Below, in pieces: positions 1-10,831 of a stretch of 64,000 bases of DNA. How positions within the stretch are numbered: the first letter of the stretch is position 1; each line of letters starts with the position of its first letter. Source of the stretch: Thiohalocapsa sp963695445 (GTDB lineage Bacteria; Pseudomonadota; Gammaproteobacteria; Chromatiales; Chromatiaceae); the NCBI GenBank assembly GCA_963695445.1, contig CAVOGV010000022.1, forward strand, positions 1 through 64,000, given 5' to 3'. A model generated the notes under the pieces. That model was given only the letters and a program-made list of their open reading frames with translations. It ran no database searches and had not been told where the DNA came from. The position numbers and the translations under genes are program-made.

Positions 1-1350
1 CTCGCAGACCTGCTCCAGCCGGCCCTGGGGGGCATCCGGCGCCGCCAGCAAGAGGTTCTCGCGGATGGTGGTGTCGAAGAGATAGGTCTGCTGGCTGACC
101 ACCGCGATGTGGGTGCGCAGGTCGTCGCCGCGGAAGGCGGTGATGGGTGACCGCCGATGCTGATGTCTCCGGCATCCGGCTCCCAGAAGCGCAGCAGCAG
201 GTTGAGGAGCGTGCTCTTGCCCGAGCCGGTGGCGCCGACGACCGCGGCGCCGGCCCTCGGGACATCGAGATCGAGTCGGCGACGGCCGGTTCGCGCCCCG
301 GATAGCTGAATCCGACAGGTAGCGGATGTCGAAGCGCTCCGGCCGGGGCGAGGGCGTGGTCGGCTCGACGACGGGCGGATCGGTATCGACGATGGCGAAG
401 ATCCGCCGCGCCGCGGCCAGCGTCCGCCCGAGAAGCTGGAAGGCCAGCGGCAATGGCGCGACGGCCTCGAAGCTCGCCAGCGTGAAGAGTGCCAGCATGG
501 CCAGCTGCGGCGGCATCAAGATGCCCGTCGTGCACCAAGGGGATGGCCAGCCAGAGCAGGACCCAGAGGCTCAGGCTGGGCGCTCAGACCCACCGCCCCC
601 TGCGCCGATGCCGGCGTATCGCGGCTCAAGCGGCACCTGATCGGCGATCAGGCGCCCGGCCCAGGCCGTCGATTCGGGCCGCGGCTGTGTGCCGCTGGCC
701 CCGTAGACCGGCAGCTCGGCCATCCCCTGAAGCCCGTCGATGAAGGCGGTGCGCAGCTCGCCCTCGTCCTCGGCGAGCCGGCGTCCGGGCTCGGCCCCGA
801 GACGCTGCGACCAGACGGGCACGATACGCCGGCGATCAGCAGGAATCGCCAGGCCCAAGCAGCGCCAGCGCCAGTCGTACAGCAGCAGGAACCCGAGGAA
901 CAGCAGGGCCGCCGACGGCGGCCACCAGCACCGGCACCAGCACCCGGACATAGAGGTTGTCCAGGGCGTCGATGTCGGCAGCGGATGCGGCTCAGCAGGT
1001 CGCCGCTGTGATAGCTGCTGCAGACCGCCGGGGCCAGGGGCTCGAGGTGGCGGTAGAACCAGACCCGCAGCTCGGCGATCAGTCGGAGGGTCGCCTCGTG
1101 GTTGACCAGCCGCTCGGCGTAGCGACCGGCGGTGCGCATATGGCCTCGGGCGGATCAGGGCCGCGCGGGCGCGAAGTAGTTGATGGCGACGCCCGCGCGC
1201 ACCGGCCACCGCCATGGCGGTGATGAACCAGCCGGACACCGCCATCGAGCGCGACGTTGGCGATCAGGGTCAGCAGGGCCGATCGGGTGCCGGCCACATC
1301 CAGCCGCGATAGGGCCGAAACAGGCTCCACAGACGAAGCAGGTCCTTCAT
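1..1350 (-). pseudogene. cydC: CydC subunit of the CydDC ABC exporter, frameshifted and cut by the left window edge
   Basis: CydC is half of the inner-membrane heterodimeric ABC exporter CydDC, which is needed for cytochrome bd assembly and periplasmic thiol/heme homeostasis. Reading the minus strand, the start at 1350 gives MKDLLRLWSLFRPYRG, then other frames give SGWFITAMAVAGA, a segment with LRVWFYRHLEPLAP, the Walker A motif GATGSGKST near 200-230, and the Q-loop region AVVSQQTYLFDTTIREN near 50-110. The Signature and Walker B motifs lie beyond the left edge. No single frame holds: the conserved stretches sit in at least three frames, the first switch occurring about 25 codons after the start. 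The ATG overlaps the cydD stop as ATGA, so the pair was built as a translationally coupled operon. Identity is secure; whether the breaks are real or sequencing errors is open. Confidence 0.85.
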
Positions 1351-3198
1351 GACGTCGGCCTCACCGCCACCGCATTGCACTGCGGCTCGGCTGGTCGCCG
1401 ATCATGCCGGCTGTAGATCGCGTTCGACCGGAGAGGCTCTCGTGGGTCGCCGGACTCGGCGACCCGACCGCCGTCCGAGCACCAGGATGCCGGTCGGCGC
1501 TGGCGCACGGTCTCGAGTCGGTGGGCGATGACGATCAGGGTGCGACCCTTGGCCAGGTCGTCGATCCCTGCCTGGACCAGTCGCTCGCTCTCCGGGTCCA
1601 GGTTGGCGGTCGCCTCGTCCAGGATGACCAGCGGGGCGTCGCGCAGGAAGGCGCGGGCGAGCGCGATGCGCTGGATCTGACCCCCGGAGAGCCCGGCCCC
1701 ACGCTCGCCGACCGGGTTGTCGTAGCCGGCGGGCAGGTGCCTCGATGAAGGTCGTGCGGCACGGGCGCGTCGGGCGGCGGCCAGGACGCAACTCGGGTTG
1801 GGCTCGGGTGCCGGAGTCGGGGAGCCGAGCCGGATGTTGTCGCCGATCGTCCCCTGGAAGAGACGCGGGTGCTGCGGCAACCAGGGCGAGCCGTCTGCGC
1901 CAGTCGCGAGGTCGAGTCGGCCAGGTCCTGCCATCGATCGGATGCGCCCCGGCGTCGGCGGATGAAGCCCAGCAGGAGGTTGATCACGGTGGTCTTGCCG
2001 GCCCCGCTTGGGCCCGACCAGCGCCACGGCGCTCGCCGGGCGGGAACCTCGAAGTCCGATGCCGCGCAGGGCATCGCGGCCCTCTTCGTAGCTGAAATGC
2101 ACGTCCTGAAAACGCAGACCGAAGGGGCTCGGGGCCTGCAGCGGGGCATGCCCGGACGCGGCCCGCTCGGGCGGTTCGCGCGGGTGCGGATCGCGCCTCC
2201 GGCTCGGCATCCAGGACCCGGATCATCTGCTCGGCGGCGGCGGCGGCGGCCATGCGCGCGTGGTACTGGATCCCCATGTTGCGCAAGGGCGTAGAACTCG
2301 GGCGCCAACATCAGGATGAAGAAGCCCTGCAGATAGGTGATCTCGGGGAGCGCCATCAGCCACTCCGGCAGCGGCATCACCAACCCGTAGAGCCGAAAGC
2401 CGACGAAGACCGCGATGATGGCGATGCCGATGGCGGCGAAGAACTCCAGAACGGCCGAGGAGAGAAAGGCGACCCGCAAGACCTGCATGGTGCTGCTGCG
2501 GTAGGCGTTGGAGATGCGCGCGACCTCGTCCGCCTCGCGACGGCTCGCGCCGAAGAGCTTCAGGGTCGTCAGGCCCTGGATGACGTCGAGGAAGTGCGAG
2601 CTCATGCGCGCAAGAGCTCCTTCCATTGGCGCTGATTCTTGGACTGAGCGCTCGATCCGATGAGGATCATGAAGAGCGGGATCAGGGGCGCGGTGACCAG
2701 CATGACCGCAGCCGGCCACCCAGTCCGCCGGAAAGACCACGACCAGGATCACCACGGGCAGGATCATCGTCAGGGTCATGGCCGGGAGGAAGCGGGCGTA
2801 ATAGCCCTCCAGATCATCGATCCCGCGCGTCAGGTTCTCGACCAGCGCGCCGCTGCGCTGCCCGCTCAGACAGGCCGGACCCAGCGCCTGGATGTGGCGA
2901 TAGACCCGGTCGCGCAGCGTCACCTTGACTTGGCGGCAGCGCCAGAAAGGCACTCTGTTCCGAGCCCCAGGCCAGCACCGAGCGGACGAGGAACAGCACC
3001 AGCAGCGGCCATAGCCACGGCTCAGCGTCGGTCGACGTTCGCCCCGGCAAAGACGACGGCATCGATGACGTGTGCCAGCAGCCAGGCCTGGCCGATGATG
3101 AGCAAACCGTTGACAAGGCCGAGCGCAACCGCGACGCGCAGCCAGGTCGCGGCGAGGTGTTTTTGGTCGTTCAGCAGGGCGCGGGCAGACATCGCCAT
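1347..3198 (-). pseudogene. cydD: CydD subunit of the CydDC ABC exporter, multiply frameshifted
   Basis: CydD is the partner of CydC in the membrane exporter required for cytochrome bd maturation. Conserved pieces appear in order on the minus strand but in different frames: an N-terminal membrane segment (LGLVNGLLIIGQAWLLAHV, near 3060-3130), WLWPLLVLFLVRSVLAW (near 2960-3015), VKVTLRDRVYRHIQALGP (near 2880-2930), SSHFLDVIQGLTTLKLFGAS (near 2540-2600), LQGFFILMLAPEFYALA (near 2290-2335), Walker A GPSGAGKTT near 1990, the ABC signature LSGGQIQRIALARAF near 1650-1690 and Walker B LVILDEATANLDPE near 1595-1640. About eight frame changes are needed, some compensating each other within 100 bases. 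The start at 3198 was chosen because it opens the frame with MAMSARALLND; no clear Shine-Dalgarno is visible. The stop overlaps the cydC start. Confidence 0.87.
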
Positions 3199-3759
3199 GA
3201 GCGTGGGGCGTGTGGGTGACGGCAAGCCCCAAGAGTGTAGAGAAGCGACGGGTTCAGGTCCAACGCCGGCTTCCAGTCGGCTCAGGAGCGCCGCTGTGCT
3301 CGCTCGCTTGCTTGCACCGGATTTTCCCCGGAATCACACGCGCCGGCGCTTGCGGATTCGTCCCCCGACGTTGTCGATGCCTGCGAGCCTCGACAAACCT
3401 TCGTTGCCTCGGGCTCCCCCTTGGTCAGAAACCACCCGCTCACGGGTGTTCGGCCCGGGTTCTACGAATGACAATGACCGCTCCCGGCCAACTGCGGTCA
3501 TTCGTGCGCCGTCGCGAGCCGACGGTAAAGAAATCATAAGCGGACGCTGGAAAAACCGACCTACCCTGACGCTGGGTGTTGTTCCTCTGGGCCCGAGTAA
3601 AGACCCAGACGGGCCGATCGCAAGCGAGCGAGTGGTAGTACCCCCAATTTCTCCATATGGTAACGGCACGGCGCCGGCGCGTGCCTGAGTGGCGGTGATA
3701 TCGGTTATCCTGCCGCGTCTTTGTGCCGTCGCGAAGCCTGCTACAATCGGGAACCTGTC
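3199..3759. other. Intergenic region between cydD and the acyltransferase gene
   Basis: No reading frame here resembles a known protein. Near the right end, TTGTGC at 3721 and TACAAT at 3742 are spaced 15 bases apart and could be a weak sigma-70 promoter for the rightward acyltransferase gene. The leftward cydD promoter should also lie in this region but I could not place it. Confidence 0.4.
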
Positions 3760-5645
3760 TTGACCACCTATGGCCGCGACATTGACGGGCTGCGCGCCGT
3801 CGCGATTCTGCCGGTCGTGCTGTTTCATGCCGGCGTACCTGGCTTTTCGGGCGGTTATGTCGGCGTCGACGTCTTCGTGATCTCGGGCTTTTTGATTACG
3901 TCGATCATCCGCGACAACATGGAGCGCGGCAGCTTCACCATCGTCAGCTTCTACGAGCGTCGCGCCCGTCGCATTCTGCCGGCGCTGTTCCTGGTCCTCG
4001 CGGTGTCGGTAGTGCTTGCCGCATGGGCGCTGTATCCGCATCAGTTCCTGGCATTTTCCCGCTCGTTAATCGCGGCGTCTCTATTCGTGTCGAGCTTTCT
4101 GTTCCGCTCGGAGGCCGGGTACTTCGACCTCGAGTCCGACCAGAAGCCACTTTTGCACACCTGGTCGTTGTCCGTGGAGAGATCTTCTACATCCTGTTCC
4201 CGCTGTTGCTGTTGGGGATCGGTAAGCGCCCCCGGCGTTCTCAGCTCCGGGTGTTGTCCGCCATCGCGCTGCTCTCGCTCGCGGCCTCAAGCATCGCGTT
4301 GGCCCAGGATCCGAGGTCGCAATCGGCGTTTTTTCTGCCCTATTCGCGAACCTGGGAACTAATGGTCGGCGCTTTGCTGGCGTATTACGTGCTCCCTAGC
4401 GCCGACCCGCGACTGCGCGATGCGCTCGCGCTGGGCGGCGTCGGCATGATCCTATTGGCGGTGGTCGGCTATTCGGCGGAGACGCCATTCCCGGGGCTCG
4501 CAGCCTTGCTGCCCTGCGGCGGAGCCGCGCTGGTGATCTACGCCGGGCAACAGGGCGAGAGCACCGGTGGGCGGATGCTGTCGACACCAGGCATGGTCTG
4601 GGTCGGGAAGATCTCTTACTCGCTCTATCTCTGGCACTGGCCACTGCTGATATTTGCCGGCCTGTATTTCGGTGCATCGCTCGGCGCAGTTGGCGTCGCG
4701 GTCCTAGTCGCGCTCTCAGTGCTGCTCGCAGCGGTGTCGGCGCGCTTCATCGAGCGGCCATTTCGCGGTCGGCGGGCGATCTTGACTCGGCGTCGGATCT
4801 TCCAGCTCTCTGCGGCTGGCATTGCGCTGTTCGTCGGCGTCGGCGCGGCGGGGGTGCTGAGCAACGGCTGGAGCCAGCGTTACCCGCCGGAGGTCGCGCG
4901 CATCCTGTTCGCTGAGCAGGATCGCGATCCTCGGCAACACCAGTGCCTGAACACCAGGGAAGAGAACAACGGCTGCGCTTATGGCGCTCGCGGGGCGCCG
5001 CCAAGCGTCGCCCTCTTCGGGGACAGCCACGCTGCGGTCTACTCGGTAATGCTCGGTGAATTGGCCGCAGAGAAAGGCCAGAGTCTGCTCGCGTTCACCA
5101 TGCCTTCGTGCCCTCCGGTGGACGACTGGGCACTACCGGATCGGTCCTCGCGGGAGCGTTGCCTGGACTTCCAGCGGCGGGCGCTGGAGGCCATTTCCGG
5201 AACGCCCAGCATCCGCACGGTCTTGCTCTCTGGGCGCTTCGACGGTTATCCAGTCGAAGACCCTGACTCGGGCTTCGAGGCGGCGCTGCGTCGGAGCATT
5301 CACGCATTGCGCACCGCCGCAAGCAGGTCTACGTGATCTATCCGGTGCCGGAATTGGGTGAGCATGTTCCGCTGGTCATGGGGCGGGCGCTGAATTCGGG
5401 CGCAGCCCTGAAATCCATCCTAACCCGCGTCGGCGGACTTTCGCTCGGCCTTCGCGCCGGTTCTCGCATTCCTGGATCGTCTGACCGCGAGTGAGCGGAT
5501 AGGAACGATCTTCCCTAGCGAGCGGCTGTGCGACGACGTGCGCTGCTACTTCTACCGCGACGGCGTCGTGCTTTACTACGACGAGCACCACTTGAGTCTA
5601 AGCGGCGCGGCGCAGCTGAAGCCCTTGTTCCGGTCTCTGTTTTGA
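3760..5645 (+). pseudogene. Acyltransferase-3 family membrane protein with C-terminal SGNH domain, frameshifted
   Basis: This OafA/YrhL-like protein would O-acetylate a cell-surface sugar: an integral-membrane acyltransferase-3 domain followed by a periplasmic SGNH esterase-like domain. Family signatures are clear: GRDIDGLRAVAILPVVLFHA at the N terminus, VGVDVFVISGFLIT, FYERRARRILPAL, then several membrane helices, and ALFGDSHAAVYSVML opening the SGNH domain, with the terminal Asp/His-type block around DEHHLSLSGA. Three frame changes break it: near 4175 (LSVE then EIFYILFPL resumes in another frame, consistent with one lost G), near 5325 and near 5440. The last frame stops at 5645. The likely start is TTG at 3760, preceded by GGGAA; an earlier TTG at 3721 is possible. 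The full length of about 628 codons fits the family. It stands alone, with no polysaccharide genes nearby in the window. Confidence 0.8.
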
Positions 5646-6459
5646 CGCCCGGTTCCCGACGTCCTAGGCCTAAGCGGGAGGAAGCCGCAGCAGAAACGGA
5701 TAGCCAACTCGAGGCAGCCTTGAGCATCCAGCTATGGCCGAAGCAAGGGAGCTAGCGGGCCAGGATGCTTGATGCGTGCTTGGGGGGGCTGACGGATGTC
5801 CAGATCGGTGCCGATCAAGCCCGGAGGGAAGTCTTGGGCGAGCTTCTGCTTCTCACCGGATAGGTGTGACACGGGGAAGGCTGCATCCCCGCCTGCAAGA
5901 GGCAGCGGCGACCAGGCAACGTGCTGATCGAATTCAAAGTCCGGCTCGGGCTGCCGGAGGTGATCCCAGTCTGGCAACGGCTCTGGGGCATCACCCCAGG
6001 TGGGTGGGCCGCAGGTAGGTGCGAATGGGCGGCACCAGTGACGACACCGCACACGACTCTTGCACTGTCTGCTTTAGGTTGCATTGCCGCCGTCGTTGTT
6101 CGCGGCGCCGGTGTCTCCAATGGGTCGATTCCGGACGTTGCCGCGACCTCCCCGTCGGTACCGTAGTGTGGGATAGATAACCCGTGACGCGGCGGGCGAA
6201 TTTCAGATGTTCGCATAGAAATATCATGGGAAACAAAAGTTTGATCAGTGCACCCTACCCCGCTCAGTCCGGGGCCGAGCGGACGCCGAAGCCTGCGCTT
6301 CGGCGGTCGCCTGATCTCGGGACAGGTTTCCCGGGGGTTCACGGATAGGGTGAACCGATGTCCTGATGCATCGGTCATAAGCTGCTAGGCTGTCGCAACG
6401 GGTTTGACAGCGGCTCGGCTTGATAAGCCTCTAAATGATTTAAAATTCCGCATCATCGC
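5646..6459. other. 814-base region without a supported gene
   Basis: Open frames of up to about 190 codons occur on the minus strand but none carries a domain or composition I recognise, and they overlap one another in several frames. It could hold a decayed gene. A strong perfect hairpin (6284-6305) is listed separately. No promoter is assigned for the gene starting at 6460. Confidence 0.4.
6284..6305. repeat. Perfect 9-bp stem hairpin
   Basis: CGCCGAAGC at 6284-6292 pairs exactly with GCTTCGGCG at 6297-6305 around the four-base loop CTGC. There is no T-tract on either side, so it is not a standard intrinsic terminator. It could be a REP-like unit or an RNA structure. Confidence 0.6.
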
Positions 6460-8663
6460 GTGACGATTGTCGGTATGTTTCGCCTCTCCCCCCGTTCAGA
6501 AAGTGGTCAGTTGATTGTGTGCAGACGGAAACAGGCAAGCGGCCTACCCCGGTGTTTCGCCCTTGGCCTGTTGGCCTTGGGTCTCGCATCCACGACGGTG
6601 ACCAACGGCTTCGCCGAGGTCGACGCTGACACCCCCGCTCTATCGATCGAGGAGGGAGGGTTAGCGGAGTATCGCGCCATGGCGGAGAGTCAGGCGGACA
6701 ACTACGATCGAGCCCAAGACATCTCGCCTCGGCAATTGCTGATCTTGCTGGAGGTGGTTGAGCGTACAGGGGCGAACTTGGGGCAAGCGTTAGCAACCGG
6801 GGAGTTCGAGAGCGCGAAGACGTGGAACAACTTCGTTCGTCCAACCCTGGGAAACGGCCGGTTGGGCTCGGCGACCGGCGTCTGGCAGTTTATCCCGTCG
6901 ACCTTCCACCGGATCATCAAGCGATACGGCGCGGACCTCCTGGCCGCCAGTTCAGCGGACGAGGCCTTGGGCCGTGTGCCGTTGGACCTGGGAGCCGGGC
7001 CGTTCTGCGATGCCGAGGTGCGCGCCGTTATCCAAGATACCGTCGACGGGTTACGAGGCGCCGATGACGAACAGCTACAACTGTTGCGACACAATTTCGC
7101 CGTGCTGGCCTTCGCCAAGCACTATCTGAGTGTCGCATCCGGGGCGAAGACGCCCGAAGAGGACTATCTGTTCCACTTTCTCGGGGAAAAGCGCGGCAGG
7201 GAGATCTTGGCGCTAGCGCAAGGGCAAGCCAGCCATACCCTTAGCGTGCGCCCGACAGAACCCACCTTGGACTCCACAGGGACACCAGGGTTAGTCCTGG
7301 CAGGTGCTGAGAGGGAGCGGGTCATTCTCCGCGGGACCGATATGTTCCGCCCAGCGCCTGGCAAGACAACGGAGTCTTCGGCCCCCAGTCGAGACGTTTT
7401 CGTGACGCTAGAGCGGACTGTCCCTAAAGGCTACCTCAGCCCAGGATTGCAGCGAGGTTCACTCGACGAAACCGGCCCTAGTCGCATCGGTTCGACGCTT
7501 CATCGCCTGCCTTTGGACGTCGCGTCCCGACTCTGCAACCTGGTCGAGCCCAGACGTTGTCTACCCAGTGCAGGTGTCGTCGCGAGTGGGGTTTCCCCGC
7601 TGACTCTCCGGTCGTGACCGGAAATCCGGGGATGTTCTATCGCGATGGCCGGGAGAGGACCGACCCCTATACCTGGGCGGAGTTCATGAGCGCGCTCTCC
7701 GAACGCGTACAGGCCAAGCGACAACCGGCAATGGTCCGCGCCAAGTATGGCGTGGGCTTTCAGATGAACGGCGGCGACATGCCCGGCTGGACATTGAACC
7801 CCGACAAGCCCGCGGAGGTGGTGGAGTTCCGTCATGAGATCAGCGGCAGCGTGCTGGTACCTAAGACGCTGATCACTGGGCCGCTCGATGTGGCCGAGAC
7901 ACAGGATTACAGGAAGCGCCTCGCCGAGCTGATCCGGCAGGGCGAGACCACCCCGTTGTCGCCGTCGCGCGTCGTCTCGGCGTTTCAGCATCTGGGTGTC
8001 TTGGCGCCTGGTGATACGGCTCTCGATGCCGACAGCCCAGAATTGCGTGAGGCGTTGCACGCCTTTCGCAAACTGGTTGGCAAGGCAGAGCCGGATGATC
8101 CTGCGTACGCCGACCTGTTGATGCCCGCCGAGCTCGTCGCTCTGGAAGTCTACAATCAGCGTATCGCCCGCTATGCGGTCTTTCAGTTCAGTCAGCAGGC
8201 GTCGATGCGACAAGCCGTGGACCTCACGTCCATCAACCGCCGGCTGAAGAGCCAGCAGCGCGCCTCGAGACCCCACATCGCCCGCTTACAGCAAGCACTC
8301 GCCGACAACGGGCTGCAGACACAAACGCGTCAGAGAAAGCGCACCGAGCCTGCGCACTTTGACGGTATCGCCGGTAAGCTGACCCTGGGCTCGCTCGACC
8401 GGTTTCAACTGCGCAACGGTCTCCTTCAGACCCATGGTCTGTTAGACCCGGTGACCGTCGCGATGCTGGGACTCCCGCCGATGGGTCAAGACATCTTCTT
8501 GCCGCCATCCGGGCCTCAGTGCCCGCTCAAACCTGAGGTTGAAATGGCTCAGCACTGCGAGACCACGCTCGGCCCGAACCACTTGGCGCAGCGATGGGGC
8601 CAACAGGGGCAATGGTGGCAACCCGGAGCCTTAAGTGGGCTCGGGGTCGCGTTTAGGAGGTAG
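6460..8663 (+). CDS. Exported lysozyme-like (lytic transglycosylase) protein with peptidoglycan-binding-like tail; one frameshift
   Basis: Likely a periplasmic peptidoglycan-cleaving enzyme. The GTG start at 6460 gives an N terminus with a hydrophobic export signal (ALGLLALGLASTTVTNGFA, about residues 35-53). The SLT/lysozyme-type core shows LGSATGVWQFIPSTFHRI (about residues 138-155), with a plausible catalytic Glu upstream in ATGEFESAKTWN. The first frame ends at 7617. A second frame carries on through GNPGMFYRDGRERTDPYTW to 8663 and includes a peptidoglycan-binding-like repeat near DGIAGKLTLGSLDRFQL. The two frames overlap at 7545-7617, so one indel there would fuse them into a protein of about 730 residues; two separate genes is the less likely reading. 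The stop directly abuts the Shine-Dalgarno of bciA, indicating an operon. Exact family is uncertain. Confidence 0.65.
8655..8660 (+). promoter_or_regulatory. Shine-Dalgarno AGGAGG that fixes the TTG start of bciA
   Basis: A perfect AGGAGG ends six bases before the TTG at 8667 and immediately precedes the upstream gene's TAG stop (8661-8663). This supports TTG over the downstream GTG at 8697. Confidence 0.75.
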
Positions 8664-8666
8664 AAC

Positions 8667-9683
8667 TTGGACGGGTTTGACAACGACCGTACGCCGGTGA
8701 AGCGGGTCCTACTCGCCGGAGCGACGGGCTACATCGGCCGCGCGGTGGCGCGTGAGCTCGTGCGCAGGCACTACGAGGTGGTCACGCTTGTGCGCGACAC
8801 ACCGACCGGCAAAGCGACACGAAACCTCGAGGAAGTGCGCGCGCAGCTCTCCGGCTGCGATGTACGGGTTGCCTCGATCACCGATCCCGCACCGCTCGCC
8901 GCTGCGCTTGAGGGCGAGACAATCGACGCGGTGGTGTCCTGCATCGCCTCGCGCAATGGCGCACCCGCGGACGCCTGGCGCGTCGACTGCGAAGCCAACC
9001 AAAATCTCCTCGCTGCGGCGCAGCGCGGCGGCGCTCGCCACTTTGTCCTGCTCTCGGCAATCTGTGTGCAGCGTCCGCGCCTGGCGTTCCAGCACGCCAA
9101 GCTCGCTTTCGAGGCGGCGTTGAAGGAATCCGGCATCACCTATTCCATCGTCCGGCCGACGGCGTTCTTCAAGTCGCTCGCGGGACAGATCGATCGCGTT
9201 CAGGCCGGACGGCCGTTTCTTGTTTTCGGGGACGGCTGCGCAACCGCCTGCAAACCGATCAGCGAAGCGGATCTCGCCGATCTCATCGTCAACTGCCTGG
9301 AAGACCCGGCATTGGCAAACCGGACCCTGCCAGTCGGTGGGCCGGGGCCCGCAATTACCCCGCGAGAGCAAGGCGAGCTTTTGTGCAGGCTGGCGGGTCG
9401 TCCGACGCGCATCCGGCGCATCTCGCCGAAGCTATTCGACGCGGCCATCGCCGTGCTCGCGCCGCTATCGCGCATCATTCCGTCACTCGAGGCCAAGGCC
9501 GAGTTCGCGCGCATCGGCCGGTACTACGCGACCGAATCCATGTTGCTTTGGGACGAGGCCGCGCAGGCCTACGACGCGGAGGCCACACCGAGCTACGGCA
9601 ATGAGACACTCGAGGATTTCTACGCTCGCGTCCTGCGCGAAGGTCTTGTCGGACAGGAACTCGGTGAGCAGAAGCTGTTTTGA
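8667..9683 (+). CDS. bciA: Divinyl (proto)chlorophyllide a 8-vinyl-reductase, BciA type
   Basis: BciA uses NADPH to reduce the C8 vinyl group of divinyl (proto)chlorophyllide to ethyl during (bacterio)chlorophyll synthesis. The 338-residue product opens with a Rossmann NAD(P)-binding loop, LLAGATGYIGRAVARELVRR (about residues 13-32), typical of atypical short-chain dehydrogenases. The segment FGDGCATACKPISEADLADL (about residues 187-206) and the C-terminal block FARIGRYYATESMLLWDE match this family well. Length is normal. The start is TTG, supported by a perfect Shine-Dalgarno. It is downstream of and adjacent to a peptidoglycan-hydrolase-like gene, not in a photosynthesis cluster. This is the only pigment gene in the window, so it carries the phototrophy inference. 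A general NmrA-like reductase is the alternative. Confidence 0.85.
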   Translation: MDGFDNDRTPVKRVLLAGATGYIGRAVARELVRRHYEVVTLVRDTPTGKATRNLEEVRAQLSGCDVRVASITDPAPLAAALEGETIDAVVSCIASRNGAPADAWRVDCEANQNLLAAAQRGGARHFVLLSAICVQRPRLAFQHAKLAFEAALKESGITYSIVRPTAFFKSLAGQIDRVQAGRPFLVFGDGCATACKPISEADLADLIVNCLEDPALANRTLPVGGPGPAITPREQGELLCRLAGRPTRIRRISPKLFDAAIAVLAPLSRIIPSLEAKAEFARIGRYYATESMLLWDEAAQAYDAEATPSYGNETLEDFYARVLREGLVGQELGEQKLF

Positions 9684-9788
9684 CGCGGAGCAAAAGACTA
9701 TTCGTGTCAGTCTCTTGCGGAAACAGTTCCCCAGCAGCCCTTATCGGAACCGCTGGAGAACGGCGGGATGAGACGGCGTTCTGCCGAC

Positions 9789-10484
9789 TTACGACTTGGG
9801 CATGATCACGGTGTCGATCACGTGAATGACGCCGTTGCTGGCCTCGATATCGGTCATGACAACGTTCGCACCATCGACCTTGACCCCTTCGCTGGTGTCG
9901 ATCGTGATGCTGCTACCCTGCACGCTGGTCGCGCGGTCTAGGCCGACCACATCTGCCGCCATCACTTTTCCCGGCACCACATGATAGGTCAGGACGGCAA
10001 TGAGCGCGTCCTTGTCTGCAAGGAGTGCAGCCAACTGCTCCTTCGGAATCTTCGCGAAGGCCTCGTCGCTCGGCGCGAACACCGTGAACGGGCCCTCACC
10101 TTTCAGCGTGTCGACGAGGCCCGCGGCCTTGACCGCTGTCACGAGCGTCTCAAAGCTGCCCGCGCCGACGGCGACGTCGACGATGTCGCCCTTGGCCTCG
10201 CCGTCATGTGCGGTCATACCCGTCTTCACGACCTGCGGCGCCTGCGTGCCCCAATACATCGCCGGACGAACCGACGAGGACCGTGCTGAAGATGCGTCGT
10301 ATGCTGTTCCGCTGGACATGACAGCGCCGGACTGTTGCGCCGCAGCCGTGCCGACGTCGGCGTTTGCGTGGGCGGCGCTCGATCGACTACATCCATCGCC
10401 AGCCATGGCGTTCTGGATAAGGACTGCGTTCAACCCGAGGCCGAGCATGATGGCGGTGGCAAGCGTTGCTTTGCGAAATGACAT
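9789..10484 (-). CDS. Exported fasciclin (FAS1) domain protein
   Basis: A secreted or periplasmic protein with one FAS1 domain, a fold linked to adhesion and surface interactions. The N terminus has a signal peptide (positive start, then ATAIMLGLGLNAVLIQNAMA). A Ser/Ala-rich linker follows to about residue 90. The FAS1 domain then fills about residues 100-231: DIVDVAVGAGSFETLVTAVK, the H1-type block GPFTVFAPSDEAFAKIP, the central YHVVPGKVMAADV and the H2-type NGVIHVIDTVIMP at the very end. The 231-residue length fits single-domain bacterial FAS1 proteins. The gene is convergent with bciA and divergent from the next hydrolase. Specific role unknown. Confidence 0.9.
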   Translation of the reverse strand: MSFRKATLATAIMLGLGLNAVLIQNAMAGDGCSRSSAAHANADVGTAAAQQSGAVMSSGTAYDASSARSSSVRPAMYWGTQAPQVVKTGMTAHDGEAKGDIVDVAVGAGSFETLVTAVKAAGLVDTLKGEGPFTVFAPSDEAFAKIPKEQLAALLADKDALIAVLTYHVVPGKVMAADVVGLDRATSVQGSSITIDTSEGVKVDGANVVMTDIEASNGVIHVIDTVIMPKS

Positions 10485-10831
10485 GTTAGGTTCTCTTTCG
10501 GTGTGGATGGACAGAGGCTTGGACTTGGCGACGTGTTCGCGCGTCGCCGTGTTGACAAGTTCTGTTCATATAGCCAAATCACAATGCTCAAATCATGTTC
10601 ATCTTCGGATTTTCACCGCGGAGTATGTGCGGAAGTTCGACAACAGTTGTCGCGACATGGACGTGTGGCTGTGGCACCAGGTTGCCGATCCAGGCAACAT
10701 TGACCTTGGTGCCGCCGAGCGAGCGGGCCAGTCTTTTGAGCAGCTCCGAGCCTGCCCAACGGAGTCAGATGGCACAGCCGAACCATGACCGCTAACCCGC
10801 AAAAGAAGCATCCCAGTACGCTGACCAAGGT
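10485..10831. other. Divergent intergenic region
   Basis: About 350 bases separate the leftward fasciclin gene and the rightward hydrolase gene and should carry both promoters. The stretch at 10550-10600 is noticeably AT-richer than its surroundings, but I cannot assign a convincing -35/-10 pair. No gene is seen. Confidence 0.4.
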
